From contig NC_091946.1 in assembly GCF_041260155.1 (NCBI RefSeq), positions 21,655,853 to 21,719,852 of the forward strand: 64,000 nucleotides of DNA, in the 5' to 3' direction. Position numbers and translations under genes: made by a program. The notes beneath the pieces are model-generated. The model searched no databases, was not told the origin of the DNA, and was given only the letters and a program-made list of their open reading frames with translations. The stretch comes from Ptychodera flava (taxonomy: Eukaryota; Hemichordata; Enteropneusta; Ptychoderidae). Of the stretch, positions 1 to 9,739 are shown in pieces. Each line of letters starts with the position of its first letter. Position 1 is the stretch's first letter.

Positions 1-120
1 AATCTACACCACCAATAACACCATTAGCTACGTTGTGCATGTTATTATGTATTGGTATGGCAGGAAATCCAGGAATTGATATTAAATGGTGACAAAATGC
101 TGAGCAGAAGATGTTGTCAT
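1..120 (-). pseudogene. 5' end of an unrecognised ORF (truncated by window edge)
   Basis: These bases match 44040-44160, the first 40 codons of the unrecognised ORF described there. The ATG lies at 118-120 on the minus strand. One base is missing relative to the other copy within the first dozen codons, so the reading frame is not kept. The rest of the gene would lie to the left of the window. Confidence 0.4.
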
Positions 121-407
121 ATCTGTGGGAATTTTGTTAAGATGTATATTATGATAATTATCATTATTATACACCTACTGCCGTAACCTATAGGAGTTTG
201 ACCGTCCAATAACTTTCCGTATTTTGTATAGTACGCGGAGTCCCGAATACTGGAGACGTGCGACGCGCTGGGACGTTCTATTTTTAGGTGTGATATGCAA
301 ATTTTCAAGGGTTTGTAGCAATTTTATTTCAACAATCGTGCGCGTTCCACTCATATCATAGGGAACCAGACATCTGGTTGTTATTGTTGTTTGTATTGTT
401 TTTCATG

Positions 408-443
<36 letters not shown>

Positions 444-949
444 CCAATAAAATTCGACGAACATTATAAGTCACGGACTGTGACATCTGGGGAGGGTCGC
501 TGTTTTTTGTGCATGAAAATTGGGGTGTGTAACTCTTTTTCTTGCAAACACTTTTGAAGGGCCTAATTTTTTAGCCCAGGGCAATAGGGTGCGAAGGGTT
601 AATATATCAAATCTGATAATGTTTTTTGAGGGGGGGGGTGTCACATTTTACAATTGATGAATTGGGGGGTCAAATTTTAGAAATTTAATTTGGAGGGGGA
701 CGCATTTTACATTTCATTTGTCGCTCAAATTCAACTGACCCCCCTCCCCGTAAAAAAACGAATGCTCCCTAAAAGACACGAACTACGGAAAGCTCTTCAA
801 TTTTCCTGTTCAATTATAATGTAAATTTCTGATAAACTTAACAACATAAAGATGTTTGCTGTTTATTCGAGAATCCAGTCCATCACATTTTCAAACGAAA
901 TATTCTCAGCCTGTTTTATCGTCTGGAGCAGCTTCATTATTAGCATAAG
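121..949. other. AT-rich spacer with TGT microsatellite and G-run block
   Basis: No gene is seen here. A (TGT)n microsatellite fills about 376-442. A block with runs of G (about 630-710) and runs of C (about 735-750) looks like a remnant of one of the G-run-rich short transposons. Its right edge reads GTAAAAAAACGAATGCTCCC followed by TAA, similar to the end of the 4048-5191 element, but I found no matching left terminus. The second copy is at 44161-44981. Confidence 0.4.
376..442. repeat. TGT trinucleotide microsatellite
   Basis: Imperfect run of TGT/TTG triplets. The counterpart at about 44418-44476 is a few triplets different in length. Confidence 0.8.
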
Positions 950-1206
950 GGACTGGTCAGTTTCTTCGGCTTTTGGGGTGGTAGATACATGGAGGGGTTT
1001 TTGACATTGGTGATGGGGAAGTCACCATGTTTTTGAAATACCCAATGGGGGTCAGTGTGTTTTTGAATTTCAACACGGGCTCATACTTGCCTAAAATGCA
1101 TCATGCCAGCCACAAATTTCATCATTCAGTTGCATTTTTCGGCGCCTTCGGTTTGATATATCAGACATATATCAGAGATATCTGCATGTTTTCGCTTCCG
1201 GCTAAA
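950..1206. mobile_element. Fragment of TAAG-flanked G-rich transposon (same family as 33291-34730)
   Basis: It begins GGACTGGTCAGTTTCTTC directly after TAAG, exactly as the full-length element upstream of receptor E does. About 255 bp of the left end align with that element, including the G-run segment, the stretch ending in CATTCAGTTG and the start of the GC-rich hairpin block. No right terminus is present, so it is a left-end fragment. The duplicate copy is at 44982-45238. Confidence 0.6.
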
Positions 1207-1252
1207 AATAATTAATGGACCATGCATCGAATGTGAAAGTTGATGTAGCTGT

Positions 1253-1289
1253 AATAATTGTAGCCTACGGACCGTACGCTACAATTATT
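1253..1289. repeat. 37-bp near-perfect palindrome
   Basis: The arms AATAATTGTAGC and GCTACAATTATT flank TACGGACCGTA, which is itself nearly palindromic. Only three positions out of 37 break the symmetry. It recurs unchanged at 45285-45321. It could be a collapsed short transposon or a cruciform-forming site. Confidence 0.7.
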
Positions 1290-3782
1290 TGAGCTAGGAC
1301 GGATGTTGAATCGAGGTGGTTCCATCGAATCGAAAGGCTCTACTGATAAAGTGTCCTTGGATGGATATTTCTAAAACTTTATGAGTCTCTAAAACTCAGT
1401 TTAAAGATTGGTTGCTTGTAGCAAAACTGCACAACTTGCGATATGTATGGAGGTACAGTTGATGTTGATATTAACGTCAAATTATGGTACTTTTACTACA
1501 AGCGACTAAGCGGCCGATAGAGCCCTGCTGTGTTCGTAGAAAATAACTATTTGTGACTCATGTGTTGATGAAGAAGGTAAAACTGTTTGATAGATCACCT
1601 CATGACTGCATGACCAGAAATGGCAAAAATTGCTGCAAAAATACACAATAGAAGATTTCATCACAATATGAACATATCACATAAAGATCATCCCTTGGAA
1701 CATATCTACCAAATATCTACGCTATCAGACACTGACGAGTACTTTTGAGAAACTTTTTTTCAATCACAAACAGCTAAAATTGCCCCAAAATATAAAATTG
1801 CAGTTTTAATCATAATTTCACTGTATCAAATTTTGATAATCCCAAGGAACCCATATATCAGATATCGAAGGTATCAGACAAGCCGGTTGTGAGAGAAAAA
1901 CTATGTCGAACAATGCACTAAACGATATTGCATGCTGTGTGTTAAATGATCACTGAACGCGGAAACACTCGCAAAAGTGGTTTATCTCTTGAATGTGTTG
2001 CCAAAGGTATGGCGCAAAGGTATGGCGCATTCCATTCAAATAGTCACAAGGCTTCTTCATCTTAAGGATGCATTTTCTAGGCGTCGTGCCATGACTGATT
2101 TATTTTCTGGTCGATAGAAAAATAAAGGTGGTTTGAAGGACTTTAAATGTTCTCCCCCAGATATTCATGACACTAACTCTTAACACTGTTTCCAGATATG
2201 GACAGGTTAATAACTATTGAATTGAACACAATGATACCAACGAAAACACTTTGAAAAAGTGATGGAGGAATAGAATTCAGATAGGAAGCATTTAATAATG
2301 GCGCTGATGATCCATGATAACAATAGTTTATATTACGGCCACACGAGCATATTTACTTGAGTAAATTAATACTGCTATCATACTGGGTGTCTAAAGGTTG
2401 TAGGAAACCATGCATTTCATACATACTTACAAAAAGGAGTCTTTAAGCTGACAAATAAAAGTGGTTTTAATGGTGTCTTTATTCGTAATATTGGGTCTTC
2501 GTGCCACTATTCTCTACAAAGTGGTCATGACAGCATAATGACAGTATAAGGAACAAACGAAAACTCCGTTCAGATTTATGTAAGTCAACATCTTTCTCAA
2601 TCCTATAGAATGAATGACATTTGCAGGTAATTATTTGAAGGCATTGAATGTAGTATTTAATGTTTGACTTTAAATCATGTAAATGAATAACCTTGTTACA
2701 CTACCCACTACAAAATTAAGACAAATCAGAAGGAAATCATATTCATCTTCAGTTTATCAGCTCTCAGATAATAAGCTAAATCTCTAGTTTCGATTAATTT
2801 CATGCTTTCGATCATATCCTCGATCCGTTCAAAATGGATAGAGCAAGACATCTTGCAAGATTTAGTGTATGTGCGGCAATATTCTTCTCGCTCGTGAGAA
2901 ATTTGAAATTGTCTGCACCATGACAGCAAAATATGAGAGCAAAACTTTCAACGCATACACATAACGCCAAAGTTTTAAACTTAAAAATCCATTAAACGAT
3001 CAACATCATCTTAAGTGATATGAGAAGTAGTATGTATGACTAATGAAAATGTCGTAATGATGAAAACCAGGCTAGATTATTTTCATTCTGCACTTATTCC
3101 GCTTCAATGACTGAAATAGGTAAAGTTTTGATGATAGAGAAGTCACTGATAATTTGGTTGTAGCTCTGATCATGGCTGTTTTTTATCTTTAATCCTTTAA
3201 CAGTCATAGTTTGACACCACATAATTCCTTCTAGTTGTTATTGAGAACCTATTTGCAGAAATTGGGGGATAAACAGCTAATGGAGAGAAAACAGTCTTAG
3301 AAACAGGATATCTTCCTATAAAAGGTTGATACAACGAAGATCAAAAAGTGGGATGAACAAAATGTTTCCTTTGGATAATCATCCAATCCAAATAAATTGT
3401 AAGGTGCCTCGAAACATAAATGTTGTGAATTCACAGAATGGGAAAGAGTTGATCAGTAGTACAGAAACAAACTGACAGAGCGACTAAGCTGAAAAATTTG
3501 TCTTAAATAGAATATCGTCACTACGTTTTACTAGTAGCTGCAAATTTCATTGTTGACCAAAAGGTACCAACGATAGCAAGTTAAACATATATGTCATACA
3601 ATATGAATCCTTGAAAATGTTTAATAACTTTGCTACTTTACAAATCTGTCAATGCAAGTCTGTTATAAATTTAGGAATAAAAAATTATTCGAATATTACA
3701 ATGGTCTATACAAAGCAAACGAACTATAACAATACACGAATTACAATCTAACTTAGTATCGTTCTATTCATATCATCCTGTC
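1290..3782. other. Spacer downstream of receptor A
   Basis: No recognised gene. It holds diverged copies of the roughly 140-bp tandem motif found in all spacers (about 1640-1920) and a shortened, degraded version of the receptor 3' flank. A 67-codon minus-strand ORF at 2726-2929 recurs in other spacers but changes many residues between copies, so I treat it as non-coding. This spacer lacks the 150-bp palindrome seen in five others. The matching copy is 45322-47826. Confidence 0.5.
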
Positions 3783-4037
3783 TCAATTTCGTAAAATTTG
3801 CTGCGAAACGTTGTGAAGTATTCTCTTCGGTACTTTGCAAACATGTTGATCAAACAGACTTATTATTACACAATTATGAATACATTTGGAATATAATTGC
3901 AACACAACACAAAGATTGAGTATTTGGTTCGGACTGGGTACAGTTTCGTTCATTTTGGTGCTCTTCATGTTCCGATGTTCGTGGCCAACCTCTCGAACAT
4001 ATGACTTTTGCAGTCCGCAGTCAAAATGTTTGTTCAT
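3783..4037 (-). other. Displaced post-stop ORF of receptor A (84 codons)
   Basis: In every intact receptor unit the stop TAA is followed at once, in the same frame, by an ATG and an open frame that starts MNKLFDCGLQNSYVREVGHE or a close variant. In unit A this piece has been pushed about 1.15 kb from the receptor by the transposon at 4048-5191. It remains open for 84 codons. No domain is recognised. It is probably 3' untranslated sequence that happens to stay open. Confidence 0.3.
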
Positions 4038-4047
4038 TTACACGTTA

Positions 4048-5191
4048 GGTACCGTTCAGTTTTTACGGCCGGGGGGGCCGGCAAAATCCAGGGGGGGGTC
4101 ATCATAATTTTGGAATCCGCAAAGGGGGGGTCATCGCTTTTTCACTGGTAGGAAAGGGGGGGTCACCACATTTTCAAAAACATAATACCAACAATAAGGT
4201 TCACTTTATGCCATGGCCATGATCGACCCTCTTTACCGGCGGGCCGCCTTCGGCGGCCCACTACAATAAATATACATTATGTATTACCATGACCCTCTTA
4301 ACAGGCAGACGCCTTTGGTGGCCCACTCCAATTAGGTTTACTTCATGCAATGGCCATGATTGACCCTCTTTACCGGCGGGCCGCCTTCGGCGGCCCACTA
4401 CAATAATATACATTATGTATTACCCATGACCCTCTTCATGGGCAGACGCCTTTGGCAGCCCACTCCAATTAGGTTTACTTCATGCAATGGCCATGATTGA
4501 CCCTCTTTACCGGCAGGCCGCCTCCGGCGGCCCACTACAATAAATTGACTTTATGTAATACCCCACGGTAATCTTACCGTAAAATTCCCAATTGAAGCCG
4601 CGGCTTGTATTAGAAACATTTTTAGGGACCCCTGGGATCACGCACTGAATAATGGTAATGGCCGCGCGCCTTCAGCAGCCCTGTCCAGTAAAGTCTACTT
4701 TATGCAATAGCCATGATCGACCCTCTTTACCGGCGTGCCACCTTTGGTGGCCCACTAGAATAAAATTGACTTTACGTAATGGCCCATGACCCTCTTAACC
4801 GGAGGGCTGCCTTTGGCGAACCACTCCGATAAAGTTTACTTTATACAATGTCCATGGACATGAGTTGTCTATGGAAATGAAGTAAAAATTGCCTTACAGT
4901 CGTCCTAATTAACAGACGTTTCAATGGATGTGGCTGAGAAGTTTGTGCACTGGCATCGAATAAAGTGTGCCGCGTACCGGAGTTCAAATCCAAACCATGC
5001 GGGTAAATTTGACATATGGGTTTTGGTTATTTTTCAGGGGGGGGGGGGGGGTTCATCAATTTTTTTCGTCTGACAAAGGGGGGGGGTTCATCATTTTTTC
5101 ACAAAAAATGCAGGGGGGTCTATATTTTTTTGAACACCGGCGACAAGATTTTGCCGGCCCCTCCCCAGGCCGTAAAAACTGAACCGCTCCC
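4048..5191. mobile_element. Non-autonomous TIR transposon, PIF/Harbinger-like, inserted in receptor A
   Basis: The two ends are inverted repeats of about 40 bp: the left reads GTTCAGTTTTTACGGCC then G-run then GGCCGGCAAAATC, and the right is its reverse complement with small changes. The insertion duplicates TTA (or TTAG), seen at 4045 and 5192; units without the element read CGTTAGCAC there. TTA target duplications and GG-starting termini suit PIF/Harbinger elements. The body has no transposase. Its interior is a GC-hairpin minisatellite. G-runs of 7 to 13 lie just inside both ends. The same insertion is present at 48092-49236. Confidence 0.75.
4204..4860. repeat. Hairpin minisatellite inside the TIR transposon
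   Basis: About four to five units of roughly 135 bp repeat, each built of two related halves with a GC-rich perfect hairpin such as GGGCCGCCTTCGGCGGCCC followed by CACTACAATAAA. Some units carry compensating changes (GCCACCTTTGGTGGC), so the stem pairing is largely kept. The copy in unit G is about 48250-48905. Confidence 0.75.
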
Positions 5192-6246
5192 TTAGTATTA
5201 TTGTTCGTATCGGGCAAAGTATCATTATCAACGTTGTAGCGAGCAATTCTCAAATCTATCCCCTGCGTTGGCACCACTTGGTTCTTTGACCACAAGTATG
5301 AGCAACGTATTAGTCTGCCCGTTAGTAATTCTTTGTACGCCTCTTTGAAATGCCTGTTATTAGCTCCGTAAAGCAAGGGGTTTATGGCTCCTCCTATGTG
5401 TATCAAGGGATAGGCCAGGACGGCACTCTCCGGTAACTGCCTCCGCTCGCTTACACTTGAAAGGAAGAGAATAATAGCATACGGCAGATAGCAGAGAAGT
5501 ATCAGTGCAAAAACGGCAAATATCGTGAATAGCATGCGCAGCTCTTGTGGAGATGGACCTGAACTTAAATTTGAGCTTTGAGGCTGTGTGGCGGCATGGA
5601 CCCGCACACGACGTCTGCTGTGCATCACATAAGCTATGATCAGAGTGTACGACAGAAGGACAAGAAATGAAGGCGTAAATGCAAGGAACATAACTGTGAA
5701 CAGGGTCCCACTCATTCGACAGCGCAATATAGATGGGTCATAAAAAGACAGCGAAGTGTCTTGGTACGCCGTGTAGAACGACACTATAGGTGTGCCCCAA
5801 GCAAAGGCTATAGCAAGACTCACAGTGATTCCGCTGGTCAATCGCTGATATATCGTGTTAAAGACAATGAACACGTAGCGATTGATGGAAATGAAAGCAG
5901 TCAGCCACAGCGAGGTGGACATCATAAAAGGATAAAGTAAATTATGAATGAGGCAGTACATTGATCCAAAGTGCCATTGCCGACGGTAGAAGGTACAGGT
6001 CATCGGGAGACAGAGGGACAGTGCTGCTATGATATCTGTAATGCTGAGATTTACCAAAAACACGTTCATCCACGTTCTCAGTTTCTTCTTAAAAATGACT
6101 ATCAGGATGACCAGGGTGTTACCGATTAGGGCTCCTACCGCAAACAGGAGTTCCACAGTACCGCAGAGTTGTGTTACCCGATAACCCGGCACATCATCAG
6201 TAGACCAAGTGTGGTGCTGGTTGCGTGTAGCATTCGTGTCGTTCAT
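5056..6246 (-). CDS. Receptor A: class A GPCR, type 1, with transposon-derived C-tail
   Basis: Seven-transmembrane rhodopsin-class receptor at the plasma membrane; ligand unknown. Numbering from the ATG at 6246 (present in all copies with visible 5' ends): glycosylation sequons N2 and N5, TM1 about 31-53 with N43, TM2 with LSITD (D71), disulfide C98 and C176, NRY (122-124) in place of DRY at the end of TM3, W150 in TM4, long third loop 208-234, CYLP (252-255) in TM6 where most receptors have CWxP, NPLLY (289-293) and a helix-8 stretch. NRY and overall look suggest the melatonin receptor / moody-Tre1 / GPR84 neighbourhood. The frame stays open upstream of the ATG to a TGA at about 6391, and an alternative ATG lies at 6282. 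After residue 351 the native end is lost; the frame runs about 45 codons into the transposon. The rest of the frame is uninterrupted. Confidence 0.85.
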   Translation of the reverse strand: MNDTNATRNQHHTWSTDDVPGYRVTQLCGTVELLFAVGALIGNTLVILIVIFKKKLRTWMNVFLVNLSITDIIAALSLCLPMTCTFYRRQWHFGSMYCLIHNLLYPFMMSTSLWLTAFISINRYVFIVFNTIYQRLTSGITVSLAIAFAWGTPIVSFYTAYQDTSLSFYDPSILRCRMSGTLFTVMFLAFTPSFLVLLSYTLIIAYVMHSRRRVRVHAATQPQSSNLSSGPSPQELRMLFTIFAVFALILLCYLPYAIILFLSSVSERRQLPESAVLAYPLIHIGGAINPLLYGANNRHFKEAYKELLTGRLIRCSYLWSKNQVVPTQGIDLRIARYNVDNDTLPDTNNNTKGAVQFLRPGEGPAKSCRRCSKKYRPPCIFCEKMMNPPPLSDEKN

Positions 6247-6358
6247 TGCGTCTACGGTCTTTAGTGAGCCAGGTGCATCCATCCCTGCAGTTGTTAGTGT
6301 GAGCGATTCACTTGTCCCTTTGGAAAGCTTCGATATGAAACCCCAAATAACTAAGACA

Positions 6359-6368
6359 TATTTATATA
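6359..6368 (-). promoter_or_regulatory. TATA-like box of receptor A
   Basis: On the minus strand this reads TATATAAATA, about 113 bp upstream of the conserved ATG. The same box at the same distance is found in the other units with visible 5' ends (TATATAGATA in D). The sequence from the box to the ATG is strongly conserved among units. The retroelement begins about 53 bp further upstream. Its function as a core promoter is inferred. Confidence 0.45.
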
Positions 6369-6421
6369 GAAAACGTGACAACTTCTTCGGTCAATAATCA
6401 GGCACAACTGAAAATGGAAAG

Positions 6422-6626
6422 TGTTGTGTTTTAGTGCACTTTTGATTAGAGCAAAAGACACACCCGACTCACACAGTGTAGCCATTAACTAGGATTCTGC
6501 TTTATTAACATAATCTCATAAGTAAACTACACGTCAATGGTTACTATTGGATACTAGAGATAGTGTCTCATTCTGGTGGCTTCCATCACTTAACACTTGT
6601 TAATGTATATAGGTGAATATACTACA
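6422..6626 (-). repeat. 3' LTR of retroelement copy 1
   Basis: 205-bp long terminal repeat, the downstream LTR for a minus-strand element. It lies about 175 bp upstream of the receptor A ATG and reads in the same direction as the receptor. It contains TTAATAAAGC, a plausible polyadenylation signal, and a TATATA-like stretch. Confidence 0.9.
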
Positions 6627-6849
6627 TTCCTCCCCACTAAGTTTATATGTCCGGTCAGAGTTCGGAGTTCATGACGTAGAGTTCATATGAGTTCAGTTAA
6701 TTCCTAACTAAAATAAAATGCAATCTACCATGCCGAAATATGAGGCTTTGAGGTAGACTACTCGCTGCCTCAGTGATTGTTAGGGGTTATTCTGCCCTTG
6801 TCACAGTACAATCACTTTTGTTTTGCAAACTACAAATCTACAAATCTAC

Positions 6850-8100
6850 AATCTACAAATCTGGTGATTTTCTATTCCGTACGGGATATCTTCTTTTCAT
6901 TGGTTTAGGTGGTGGTGACACAATTGTTGCTGGATCCTTATTCACGGTAGCACTTCCTGATGTTATGTTGGCTGGTGCTGTATTCAATACTGGCGCCGAA
7001 GTTGTAGGTGTTTCAGATGCATCTGTCATTTCCCCCGATGTTACTGGGTTGGCGGCTGCAGCAGAGGTAATGACCTCATCCTGGACATCCTTGTCCTGGT
7101 ATGTTGCCATGGGAACTTGTGATCGATGGAGTTGATCGATGTGGCAACGTCTGACGTCATCTGGAGATGTTTGAACTTTGTAGGATACTGGTCCAGTGTT
7201 CTCAGTGACTATTCCAGGTATCCATTTCTTATTTCCGCGATAATTTCTGACGGAAACTCTTTCTCCAATGTCAAGTTGACGATCATGTGCAGTCTGTCTG
7301 GTGGCTGCTTGATCTAGTTGTTTTTCTTGCACATCGCGGCATAGATCTGGTTTCAGGAGATCTAGTCGTGTGCGCATTCTTCTACCAAAGAATAACATCG
7401 CTGGTGTTTCTCCAGTGGTAGAATGTGGTGTGTTTCTGTACGACATCAGGTATTTTGATAATTTCTTCTGCACTGTTCCTTTCTCTCCCTTCATGGCGCG
7501 TAACGCTTTCTTGAAGGATTGTACAGATCGTTCTGCAAATCCATTCGTGGAAGGGTGGTATGGCGCAGAGGTGATGTGTTTGATGCCGTTATTCTTCATG
7601 AATGTTTCAAACTCATCTGAAACAAATTGTGGGCCGTTGTCGCTTACCAAAACTTCTGGGATACCATATCTTGCAAAAATGGTGCGCAGTATTTCTATCG
7701 TCTTTTCAGCAGTAGTGGACGATGTAGGAATTACTTCTGGCCATTTGGAGTGTGCATCGGTGATCACTAGGTACGACTGTCCTTAGAATGGAACCGCGTA
7801 GTCTATGTGGATGCATTGCCATGGCAATGTTGGCCATTCCCATGGGTGAAGTGGTACGACCTTTGGCATGCTCTGGTTTTGTTGACATCCAGAACATTGT
7901 TTGGTTACTTGCTCGATAGCTTTATCGATGCCTGGCCACCATACATAGCTTCTTGCCAAGGCTTTCATTTTCACTACGCCTTGATGACCGCTGTGTAGTT
8001 CATCTAGAACTTCTTTCTGCAGTTTGCTTGGTATGATGACTCTCATTCCCCACATTAGACATCCATTGAATACAGTTAACTCACTTCTACGGTTATAGAA
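6850..8100 (-). other. pol: Integrase region of retroelement copy 1
   Basis: Fossil part. The order on the minus strand is an HHCC zinc-binding segment (ending in the CSGCQQNQ text), a DDE catalytic core (ITDAHSKWPEVI, VSDNGPQFVSDEF, HPSTNGFAERSVQSF) and a C-terminal GPY/F-type module with GPVSYKV. No chromodomain is seen. It is part of a broken pol. Confidence 0.85.
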
Positions 8101-8329
8101 CAGAGTTAGATTCTGATCCTTATGAGACCATCCATTCATAGTAGCTTTGTATACGCTGGCTAGAAGAGGATCTCGGCGCGTCTCTTTTCGAACACGAGCG
8201 CTTGTAACAGGGAGACTGTCAAATTGCGAGATGTGTAGCACTTCGATCGCGTCTTCCTTCTCTTCAATATTGGTGTCTAAGGGTAATCTCGATAAACCGT
8301 CTGTGTTGCAGTGTTTCTTGGTATTCTTG

Positions 8330-9620
8330 TATTGAATATCATAATCAAAACCGGCAAGATATATTGCGTATTGTTGCAATCTTGCTGCAGTTGTTGCTGG
8401 AATTCCTTTTTCTGGGTGGATATCGATACCAGCGGTTGATGGTCTGTCAGTAGTGTGAATTTTCGACCATACAGGTAGGTGTGAAATTTCTTCACTCCCC
8501 ATACTATTGCGAGCGCTTCTTTCTCTATCTGCGAATAATTCTTCTCTGCCTTTGTTAGCGATCTTGATGCATAGGATATTGGTCTTTCTTGCCCATCTTC
8601 CATCGTGTGGGAGACCACTGCTCCTAATCCATATGGTGAAGCATCGCACGCAATTTTGATCGGCAGGTTAGGATCATAATGCGCTAGCACTTTCTCTGAT
8701 GTGATGAGTTTCTTGGCTTTCTTGAAAGCTTTATCACATTCATCAGTCCACTTGAACTTTTGATTTTTCTCCAACAGTCGGTTCAGTGGATGCAATACCA
8801 TTGCTAGGTTTGGTAGAAATCGATGATAATAATTTATCAATCCAAGGAAGGAACGAACTTGACTGACGTCCTTCGGTTTAGGTGCATCTGTCATGGCTTG
8901 GACTTTTTCTTTCGTCATGTGGAGCCCATGTTTGTCGATGACATGTGAACAGAACGTGGTTTCATCTTTGAAGAATTCGCATTTCTCCAAATTGACTTGT
9001 AAGTTATGCTCTTGAAGACGTTTCAATACTTCTTCAATATTGGCTAAATGTTCGTTGTCATTTTTGCCTGTTATGATCATGTCATCAATGATGCACTTAG
9101 TACGAGTAGCTCCTTGCAGTACTTGATCCATGGATCGTTGCCATATTGAAGGTGCTGAGGCGATACCAAACACTAATCTGTTGTATCGGTATAACCCTTT
9201 GTGTGTATTGATGGTGAGATACTTCTTTGAGTCTTCATCCATCTCCATCTGATGATAGGCTTGACGTAAGTCGATGCGTGTGAATTTCTTTCCACCTGCT
9301 AGGTCTGCAAAGATATCTTCAATACGTGGTAGTGGGTACTGATCTACCTTCAATACTGGGTTGACTGTAGTCTTAAAATCTCCACATATACGTACTGCAC
9401 ATGATTTCTTGGGGACTGGTACAATCGGCGTTGCCAAATCACTGTGTCTTACTTTTGACAAAATACCTTCACTTTCAAGTCGGTCCAACTCTTTTTCCAC
9501 TTTCGGACGTAGAGAGTATGGTACTTGGCGGGCTTTCTGGAATTTGGGCACTGCTTTCTTCTCTATCAGTAGTTTTGCCTTGATTCCTTTCATAGCTCTG
9601 ATGCCGTCTTTGAAAACTTG
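8330..9620 (-). other. pol: Reverse transcriptase and RNase H region of retroelement copy 1
   Basis: Fossil part. Reverse transcriptase motifs include FTRIDLRQAYHQMEMDED, NRLVFGIASAPSIWQ and the catalytic IIDDM, which is a Y/FxDD variant. The connection LGLINYYHRFLPNLA leads into RNase H with [12 protein letters not shown] and LTDHQPL. This order and text are typical of Ty3/Gypsy pol. Confidence 0.88.
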
Positions 9621-9739
9621 TGGGTATTTGTCTAATATTGTTTTCAGCTTTTCATCAGTTGTTGTCTTCGTTGTCTTCTTTTCAACTTTAACTGCTTTCA
9701 CTGCTTGGCGGTTGATTTCTTTAATTTCTTCCAATTTAT

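Noticed and set aside
4230-4265. GC hairpins resembling bacterial rho-independent terminators
   Set aside because: The context is an animal genome and the hairpins are tandem subrepeats of a transposon.
4204-4860. Regularly spaced short repeats that could suggest a CRISPR array
   Set aside because: The intervening sequences are themselves repeats, and there are no cas genes; this is a minisatellite.
5056-5190. Cys-x2-Cys ... Cys-x2-Cys pattern in the receptor A tail, like a zinc ribbon
   Set aside because: It comes from transposon sequence, and receptor G reads the same stretch in another frame, so it is coincidental.
6246-6381. Extended receptor N-terminus (SRFLYKYVLVIWGF) as a signal peptide
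   Set aside because: The extension starts only from TTG, lies beside the TATA-like box, and its length varies between copies; the shared ATG is downstream.
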